Source of the DNA: Chloroflexia bacterium | Lineage (GTDB): Bacteria; Chloroflexota; Chloroflexia; QHBQ01; JADMIH01 | Reading direction: 5' to 3' | Assembly (NCBI GenBank): GCA_025927935.1 | Contig: JAICKM010000032.1 | Location: 1-19,296, forward strand | Length of the DNA: 19,296 nucleotides | In this document: positions 1 to 5,289 of the stretch, piece by piece | Position numbering within the stretch: position 1 is the stretch's first letter | Layout of the letters: each line of letters begins with the position of its first letter | Notes under the pieces: generated by a model | Told to the model about the DNA's origin: nothing | The model's input: the letters and a program-made list of their open reading frames with translations, nothing else | Database searches by the model: none | Position numbers and translations under genes: made by a program

Positions 1-503
1 AAGGGCTGGTCGAGACGGTGCCGGGCGCACTGACGCGGATCACGCCGCTGGATACACGCGCCGCCCGCGACGCCTTTCCGGTGGTGGCTGCCCTGCACGC
101 GCTCGCCACCCGCCTGGGCGTGCCGCGCCTCACCCCGACGGACATGACTGCGATGGAGGCCGCCAATGCCCGCCTGGCCGCCGCCCTCGACAGCCGGACC
201 GTGCCCGAAGCGATTGCCGCCGACGACAGCTTTCATGGCGTGCTGCTGCAGGTCGCGGGCAACGGCGAGATCGCCCCGGCCCTCGCCCGGCTCATGCCCA
301 AGGTGCGGCGGCTGGAGTTCGCCCGGTTTGGTTCGCTGGCGGGCCGCCGGTCCGTCGAGCAGCACGCGGCTATCCTCGCGGCGTGCGCGCGGGGCGCGGC
401 CGGCGAAGCAGCCGCCCTGGTGGAGGAAAACTGGCTGACCCTCGGCCAACTGATCGTGGAATCACTGGAACGCCCGGAGTCGCCACTACCTGCGGGCGCC
501 TGA
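1..503 (+). CDS. GntR-family regulator, FCD ligand-binding domain (5' truncated)
   Basis: This is the C-terminal part of a GntR-type transcriptional regulator of the FadR/FCD subfamily. The reading frame is open from base 3, and its first residues (GLVETVPGALTRI) match the wing at the end of a GntR winged-helix domain, so the DNA-binding part and true start lie left of the window. The rest is all-helical FCD: a DDSFH segment near base 225 gives the D-x3-H metal/ligand motif, followed by an AGN turn and an EQHAAI segment giving the next His. The third family His, usually near the last helix, appears to be replaced in VEENWL. Such regulators usually bind small organic acids or amino-acid-like effectors and often control an adjacent operon. 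The SHMT-like gene follows after only 20 bp, so it is the likely co-transcribed partner. Family call firm; effector unknown. Confidence 0.85.
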   Translation, partial: GLVETVPGALTRITPLDTRAARDAFPVVAALHALATRLGVPRLTPTDMTAMEAANARLAAALDSRTVPEAIAADDSFHGVLLQVAGNGEIAPALARLMPKVRRLEFARFGSLAGRRSVEQHAAILAACARGAAGEAAALVEENWLTLGQLIVESLERPESPLPAGA

Positions 504-523
504 CGAAGTAAGGAGTGTATGCT

Positions 524-1918
524 ATGCAACCGCCGAACGATCCGAACGCCGCGTTTGAAGTCCACGATCCCGCGATCCTGGCTGAGGCCCGCGCCGTCCT
601 GGACGCCTGCGCCTCGCCCGCGGCGATGCAGGAGGCCGTCTTGGGCGCGGTCGCACGCAACGAGGAATGGCGCGGGCGGCGCTGCCTCAACCTGCTCGCG
701 CCGGAGGCGCCCACCAGCCCCGCGGTGCGCGGCCTGCTGGCCGCCGAAGTCGGCACCCGCGCGGCAGAGGGCCATATCGGGGCCGTGAACCGCTGGTTTG
801 CCGGCACCCGGCACATCGACGAGATCGAGGCGCTGTGTGTCGAGTTGCTGAAGCGCGTATTCCGGTCGCGCTACGCCGACCACCGGCTGGTCGCCAGCAT
901 GATCGGCAACCTGGCCGTCTACACGGCGCTGACCGAACCGGGCGACGTGATCTTGAGCATCCCGCAGCCGTTCGGCGGCCATTCCAGCAACCGGAGTGAC
1001 GGCCCCGCCGGGGTGCGCGGTCTCAAAATCGTCGATATCCCCTATGACCCGGTGGAGCTGGAAGTGGACCTGGACCTCTTCCGCAAAGCCGCGCCGCTGG
1101 TCCGGCCCCGGCTGGTCGCGCTCGGCGCCTCCATGACGCTTTTCCCCTTCCCCCTGCGCGAAATGGCCGAGGTCGTCGCCGAGTGGGGCGGCACCGTCTT
1201 CTTCGACGGCGCCCACCAACTGGGGCTGATCGCCGGCGGGCAGTTCCAGGACCCGCTACGCGAGGGCGCCGCCATCATCACCGGGTCGGCCGGCAAGACG
1301 TTCAGCGGCCCGCAGAGCGGCGTCATCGTCTGGGACGATGCCCGGCTGACCGAGCCGATCACGCATGCCATCTTCCCGGTGCTGGCCGCCACCCACCAGG
1401 TGAACCGGGTCGCCGCGCTGGCCGTCTCCGCCGCTGAGATGCTGGCCTTCGGCCCGGTCTACATGGCGGCTATCGTGCGCAACGCTCAGGCGCTGGGGGC
1501 CGCCCTGCAGCGGCGGGGCATCCCGGTCCTGGGCGCGCACAAGGGCTACACGCGCACCCACCAGGTCATCGCCGATGTACGCCGGTTCGGCGGTGGGCTG
1601 GCCGTCGCCCAACGGCTCGCCCAAGCCAACATCATCACCAACAAGAACCTCATCCCCGGCGACCTGCCCGCCGACTGGGATCGGCCCAGCGGCCTGCGTA
1701 TGGGCACCATTGAGTTGACCCGCCTGGGCATGGGTCCCGCCGAGATGGAGCAGATCGCCGAGTTCATGGCCCGCGTGCTGGTGGAGCAACAGCCGCCGCA
1801 AACCATGCTGGCCGATGTCGTCGCCTTCCGCGAACCCTATCAAACGCTGTACTACTGCTTTGACGCCGGGCTGCCGCCTGCGACCCGTGAACCGGCCGGC
1901 CTGACGGCCCGCGCCTAA
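524..1918 (+). CDS. SHMT-like fold-type I PLP-dependent enzyme
   Basis: A 464-residue PLP-dependent enzyme related to serine hydroxymethyltransferase (SHMT). I place the start at ATG 524 because AAGGAG (510-515) lies 8 bp upstream; an in-frame GTG at 515 overlaps that site. Family landmarks in order are AEGHIGAVNRWFAGTRHID (as in the SHMT AEGYPG...YYGG region), a GD-x-I strand, FFDGAHQLGLIAGG (cf. SHMT VDMAHIAGLVAAG, whose Asp contacts the pyridine N), and the Schiff-base lysine K258 in SAGKTFSGPQ (cf. TTTHKTLRGPRGG). The conserved THK is changed to AGK and the RGPRGG stretch to SGPQSG, so it is probably not a housekeeping GlyA. A related C1 transfer, retro-aldol or aminotransfer reaction on a beta-hydroxy amino acid is possible. 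The flanking GntR/FCD regulator and MFS transporter suggest a dedicated substrate. Fold firm; reaction uncertain. Confidence 0.8.
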   Translation: MQPPNDPNAAFEVHDPAILAEARAVLDACASPAAMQEAVLGAVARNEEWRGRRCLNLLAPEAPTSPAVRGLLAAEVGTRAAEGHIGAVNRWFAGTRHIDEIEALCVELLKRVFRSRYADHRLVASMIGNLAVYTALTEPGDVILSIPQPFGGHSSNRSDGPAGVRGLKIVDIPYDPVELEVDLDLFRKAAPLVRPRLVALGASMTLFPFPLREMAEVVAEWGGTVFFDGAHQLGLIAGGQFQDPLREGAAIITGSAGKTFSGPQSGVIVWDDARLTEPITHAIFPVLAATHQVNRVAALAVSAAEMLAFGPVYMAAIVRNAQALGAALQRRGIPVLGAHKGYTRTHQVIADVRRFGGGLAVAQRLAQANIITNKNLIPGDLPADWDRPSGLRMGTIELTRLGMGPAEMEQIAEFMARVLVEQQPPQTMLADVVAFREPYQTLYYCFDAGLPPATREPAGLTARA

Positions 1919-1925
1919 GCGGGAT

Positions 1926-2041
1926 ATCCGTCCATAAATCCGCCGCGAAGGCGCGAAGCATGCGAAGAACAAAACTTATATAAATAATCTTCGCATGCTT
2001 CGCGCCTTCGCGGTGAAGACAAACGGCGCTTACAAACGGAT
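1926..2041. repeat. Palindromic intergenic element, copy 1 (26-bp perfect inverted repeat)
   Basis: Bases 1943-1968 and 1988-2013 are perfect reverse complements over 26 bp, separated by a 19-base AT-rich loop (1969-1987). The arms contain CCGCGAAGG and CGCGAAG words, and each arm is itself built of reiterated GCGAAG units. Further out, ATCCGT (1926-1931) and ACGGAT (2036-2041) form another inverted pair. The element starts 7 bp after the SHMT-like stop codon. As RNA it would form a very stable hairpin that could terminate or protect the upstream transcript, but there is no U-tract. The same core words and outer arms recur at 17036-17150, which argues for a dispersed repeat family rather than a simple terminator. 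Confidence 0.8.
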
Positions 2042-2056
2042 GCCGGCGGGGAGTGC

Positions 2057-2085
2057 TTGCGAGTTGGCGGCGAACCTGCTAATAT
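2057..2085 (+). promoter_or_regulatory. Sigma-70-type promoter for the MFS gene
   Basis: TTGCGA (2057-2062) and TAATAT (2080-2085) are separated by exactly 17 bp, a near-consensus housekeeping promoter. The predicted start of transcription, about 2092, would give a leader of roughly 44 bases ending in AGGAAGAGAG just upstream of ATG 2136. It lies downstream of the palindromic element, so the transporter can be transcribed independently of the SHMT-like gene. Confidence 0.6.
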
Positions 2086-2135
2086 AGCCGCGCCACCGGA
2101 GATCTATCCACACCACCTGTCCAGGAAGAGAGTGT

Positions 2136-3431
2136 ATGAAGGCATCCGAGCGTACCGATCCCCCCGCGCTTGCCCCGGCGCCGCAAAGCGCGCCCGCCGC
2201 TCCCACGACGGGCGCCACCTTTGATAAGGGCCTGGCCGTGCGCTACAGCATCGCCAATCTCGGCTCGGCTTCCGTGTACACGCTGTTCAATACCGGCCTG
2301 CCGCTCTACCTGGAGAGCTACGGCATCGCTCCGGCGTGGATCGGGCTGCTCGCTAACGAGCGGTCGTTCGTCGGCGCGCTGGTCCAACCCGTGGTCGGGC
2401 GGCTCAGCGACCGCACCCGTACCCCGCTGGGGCGGCGGCGGCCCTTCTTCCTGGTCGGCGTACCGCTCATGGCGATTTCGCTGCTCACGCTGGCCCTGCA
2501 TCCGCCGTTCTGGATCATGCTGATGCTGATGACCATCGGCTCCTTTTTCCTCGCCGTGGCTGCCGATCCCTATCTTGCGCTGATGGCTGATCTCTTCCCG
2601 CCGGCCCTGCGCGGGCGCGTGGGCGGCCTGCTCGGCCTCACCAGTGCCCTGGCCGCCATCACCATCACCCTGCTCTCTTCGTTCTTCTGGGCGCAATACG
2701 AAGGGCTGGTCTTTCTGTTCACGATCAGCATCCTGGTCGTCGCGTTCGGCGTCACCTTCTTCACTGTGCGCGAGCCGCCGCTGCCGGCGACTTCGCCCGC
2801 GGCCCGCGCCCCGCACCAGGGAGCTGCCGCCTACATCCGCGGGCTGCTGGAATATCCGGAGGCGGCCAAATATGTCCTGGCGGTCACTTTCTTCTGGATC
2901 GGCTCCGGCGGCGCGACCCCGTTCGTCACCCTGTTCGCCAAGCACGCCTTGCAGGCCAGCGGCGCCCAGATCTTCTATCTGCCGCTGGCCTTTGTCCTCA
3001 GCAACGCCCTGTTTGCCGTGCCCGCCGGCTACCTGGCCGACCGCATCGGCAAGAAGCGCGTGCTGAGCCTCGGCTTGCTGATCTATGGCCTGGGCGCGCT
3101 GGCCGGCTCGCAGAGTGCCACCATCACCCAGGCGACGATTGCCCTCGCAGCGTGCGGCCTGGGTAACGCGGGCACCTCATCCCTCAACCCGCTACTCACC
3201 GACCTCATCCCCAAACGGCGCATCGCCGAGTTCATCGGCCTGGGATCCAGCGTCTGGTCGCTGGTGCAGCCGGTGGGGTCGCTGCTGGCCGGCGCCCTGG
3301 TCGCCGGGCTGACGACGGCTATCGGACTGAGCGGCGCCTATCGCTGGGCCTTCATCTTCGCCGGCACGCTGATAGTGTTCAGCGCCCTGCTGCTGCAACT
3401 GGTCCGCCCGGAGCACACCCCGGTTGAGTAA
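2136..3431 (+). CDS. Major facilitator superfamily transporter (sucrose/SLC45-like type)
   Basis: A 431-residue polytopic inner-membrane transporter. After a Pro/Ala-rich cytoplasmic N-terminus of about 30 residues there are about 12 hydrophobic segments. The loop after TM2 carries the MFS signature in the form GRLSDRTRTPLGRRRPFFL, a form seen in sugar/cation symporters of the SLC45 and GPH-like groups. A matching half-signature, GYLADRIGKKRV, sits after the TM8 region, as expected from the internal duplication of MFS proteins. The central cytoplasmic loop is around residues 215-240. The start at ATG 2136 is supported by AGGAAGAGAG (2123-2132) and the promoter just upstream. Substrate cannot be assigned; the SLC45-like loop hints at a sugar or glycoside, while the neighbouring PLP enzyme hints at an amino-acid-like compound. 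Export is equally possible. Confidence 0.85.
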   Translation: MKASERTDPPALAPAPQSAPAAPTTGATFDKGLAVRYSIANLGSASVYTLFNTGLPLYLESYGIAPAWIGLLANERSFVGALVQPVVGRLSDRTRTPLGRRRPFFLVGVPLMAISLLTLALHPPFWIMLMLMTIGSFFLAVAADPYLALMADLFPPALRGRVGGLLGLTSALAAITITLLSSFFWAQYEGLVFLFTISILVVAFGVTFFTVREPPLPATSPAARAPHQGAAAYIRGLLEYPEAAKYVLAVTFFWIGSGGATPFVTLFAKHALQASGAQIFYLPLAFVLSNALFAVPAGYLADRIGKKRVLSLGLLIYGLGALAGSQSATITQATIALAACGLGNAGTSSLNPLLTDLIPKRRIAEFIGLGSSVWSLVQPVGSLLAGALVAGLTTAIGLSGAYRWAFIFAGTLIVFSALLLQLVRPEHTPVE

Positions 3432-3686
3432 CCCGGGAAGCGCGCAGGCCGTGCGCCAGCCCCCAACCACGCTGCCACGCCGCGGTTCCCGCGCCCATCT
3501 CCGGCCCCGGACAGATATTATCGTTCTGTAACCCGCTCAGGGCGGGCTTAAAGCCATCCTTAATATCCAGCGGTTATAGTAAGGTAGTCACAAATCCCGC
3601 GCAGGATGACTATGTGTAATTATGTGTGATTTTGTGTGTCATTGGGTTTATGGGTCTGTAATGATCGTATGGGACGGTGGGACCGC
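3432..3686. other. Intergenic region with weak hairpin and 10-bp direct repeats
   Basis: This gap between the MFS gene and the hydrolase-like gene is less GC-rich than its surroundings. It holds a small hairpin (3532-3536 with 3542-3546, loop of 5) that could be a weak terminator although it lacks a T-run, and a set of three 10-bp direct repeats (3611-3640, listed separately). I could not find a -35/-10 pair with convincing spacing, although the stretch around 3560-3590 is AT-rich enough to hold one. Confidence 0.4.
3611..3640 (+). repeat. Three 10-bp direct repeats upstream of the hydrolase-like gene
   Basis: Three adjacent 10-mers read TATGTGTAAT, TATGTGTGAT and TTTGTGTGTC. The 10-bp period places equivalent bases on the same face of the helix, as in arrays of regulator half-sites. 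They could also be slippage-derived GT-rich sequence. The first unit also contains a possible five-codon ORF (ATG 3612 to TGA 3629) preceded by AGGA (3602-3605). Confidence 0.5.
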
Positions 3687-5018
3687 ATGGCGAGCCAAGT
3701 GGGGCTGACGAGTTCGGGCCGGGCGTGGCCGGTTAGCCGGATCAAGTGGATTGTGGGATTGCTGATGGGATTGGTACTCGGTGTCCTGTGGCACACGGGC
3801 CAGGAAAGCGGCCCCGGCATGCAAACGCCCATCGCGGGCGAGGCCGGCGCCGGTCTGCTCACGGCCACGCTCACGCTCCCACCGGGTGCGCCCACCACCC
3901 CATCGCCCACCCCGCTCGTCACCCCGGCGCCGCCGGGCGCGGTGTTTGCGCTGGCCTGGTTCCCCAAGCCCCCGCTCGACGGCACCGGCCCGGACCGCGT
4001 GAGCGCCGAGCATGGGTACATCGAGTTGACCGGGCAGGCGGATCTCCCGTTCCGTGCTGCCCTGCGCGACAGCGGCTATCGCGGCCCGGTGTACGACTAC
4101 GTCCTGGCGACCAGTGTCGAGGGACCCGGTCCGTATAAGAACAACGCCGCCGCCTGCAAGCCGGGCTATCATCCGAACGACAACAACCTGGCCTGGGGCG
4201 TCGATGATTTCTGCACCTATATTCACCCGCACGAGTCCTGGTTCTTGCACAACAGCCGCGGCGAACGGATTGCCGGGGACTACGCGGGCGACGGACACTG
4301 GCAATACCTGATGAACCCGGCCGACTCCGGCTGGCGCAGCTTTGCTTATGGCCGCCTGCGCGAGATCCGCGATAAGTTGGGCTACGACGGCCTGCGCCTG
4401 GATAACCTGGACCTGGATCTGCACCGGGCCAGGCTCAGTATGCGCACCAGCGACGGCCATGTGCAGGAGTTTGGCGACGACACGGCCTGGCGCGCCGCCA
4501 TGCAAGGCTGGCTGGCCGGCTTGCGCGCCAGGCTCGGCGCCTGGCCTGTCTGGGCCAACCTGACCAGCGGCGAGGCCGGCCTCGCCTGGGACGCCTATCT
4601 GCCCTATCTGGACGGTGGGTTGGAAGAAAGCTTCGCCGTGCATTGGCTCGACGGCTGGGATGATCCGGCGACCTGGGCCGCCGATATGGACCGCGCCGAG
4701 ACCTGGCTGGGGGCGGGCAAGAGCCTGATCATGGTGGGCCAGGGCGCCCGCGACGACCTGGAGCGTATGCGCTTTACCCTTGCCAGCTATATGCTCGTCG
4801 CCCATGCCGATCAGGCGTTTTATCGCTACAGCCGCTACGACACCTACTATCACGAAATGTGGCTGTACCCGGAGTTCGATACGGCGCGCGCCCTGGGCGC
4901 GCCCGCCGGTCCGCGCCGCGAAGTGCGGCCGGGTCTCTGGCGCCGGGCCTTCGCCCACGGCTACGTCGAAGTGAACCTGGCCGCCCATCGCGGGCAACTG
5001 GTTCTAACCGGCCCTTGA
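3687..5018 (+). CDS. Membrane-anchored putative glycoside hydrolase (GHL15/GH114-like)
   Basis: I see a 443-residue protein if ATG 3687 is used; ATG 3669 and GTG 3636 are in-frame alternatives, and none has a good ribosome site. A basic segment and one hydrophobic helix (about residues 19-36) form a signal anchor or uncleaved signal peptide, followed by a Thr/Pro-rich spacer (about 55-85). The remaining ~350 residues look like a TIM-barrel hydrolase of the GHL15/GH114-like type: a strand ending YDGLRLDNLDLD (Y233-D244) resembles the acidic GFDGVxLDxxD motif of those families, and later GGLEESFAVHWLDGW adds acidic and aromatic residues typical of a sugar-binding cleft. It probably acts outside the membrane on a polysaccharide, which fits the exopolysaccharide genes downstream. 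The family match is from memory of motifs; the substrate is unknown and activity is unproven. Confidence 0.6.
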   Translation: MASQVGLTSSGRAWPVSRIKWIVGLLMGLVLGVLWHTGQESGPGMQTPIAGEAGAGLLTATLTLPPGAPTTPSPTPLVTPAPPGAVFALAWFPKPPLDGTGPDRVSAEHGYIELTGQADLPFRAALRDSGYRGPVYDYVLATSVEGPGPYKNNAAACKPGYHPNDNNLAWGVDDFCTYIHPHESWFLHNSRGERIAGDYAGDGHWQYLMNPADSGWRSFAYGRLREIRDKLGYDGLRLDNLDLDLHRARLSMRTSDGHVQEFGDDTAWRAAMQGWLAGLRARLGAWPVWANLTSGEAGLAWDAYLPYLDGGLEESFAVHWLDGWDDPATWAADMDRAETWLGAGKSLIMVGQGARDDLERMRFTLASYMLVAHADQAFYRYSRYDTYYHEMWLYPEFDTARALGAPAGPRREVRPGLWRRAFAHGYVEVNLAAHRGQLVLTGP

Positions 5019-5289
5019 GCCGCTAACCGGGCCGGATGGTAGGATCCGGCAACCACGGGACACTGTTGCGGGACGCGCGCCGCCATGATCCTTTATCGCC
5101 CCTATCTCGATCCACGGCGGACGATGCGCACACCGGTGGCCGGTTGCGTGTCACGCGACTCGCGACGGGTCCACCTGCCATTATCGGCGCTGATAGACTC
5201 CGCCCCCACCGCTGCGCTTCTCACGAGGAATACCGGCCTTGCAGCGGCTGCATCGGGCGCCGGTTTATCTTATACGAGGTGTTGAGGTA
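5019..5289. other. Intergenic region with a hairpin after the hydrolase-like gene
   Basis: GCCGGAT (5031-5037) and ATCCGGC (5044-5050) form a perfect 7-bp stem with a 6-base loop 12 bases after the stop codon. There is no T-run, so it may be a weak terminator or a 3'-end stabiliser. The remaining ~240 bases show no coding sequence I believe in. Two GAGGT ribosome-site candidates (5276-5280 and 5284-5288) lie just before the next start codon. Confidence 0.45.

Noticed and set aside
233..1219. Long open frame on the - strand across the regulator and SHMT-like genes
   Set aside because: It mirrors a well-supported + strand gene in GC-rich DNA, has low-complexity Gly/Arg/Gln-rich content and no family motif.
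3648..4997. 449-codon - strand frame opposite the hydrolase-like gene
   Set aside because: Its composition (Gly/Ala/Val/Gln/Arg) is that of an antisense shadow, while the + strand frame has a signal anchor, linker and family-like motifs.
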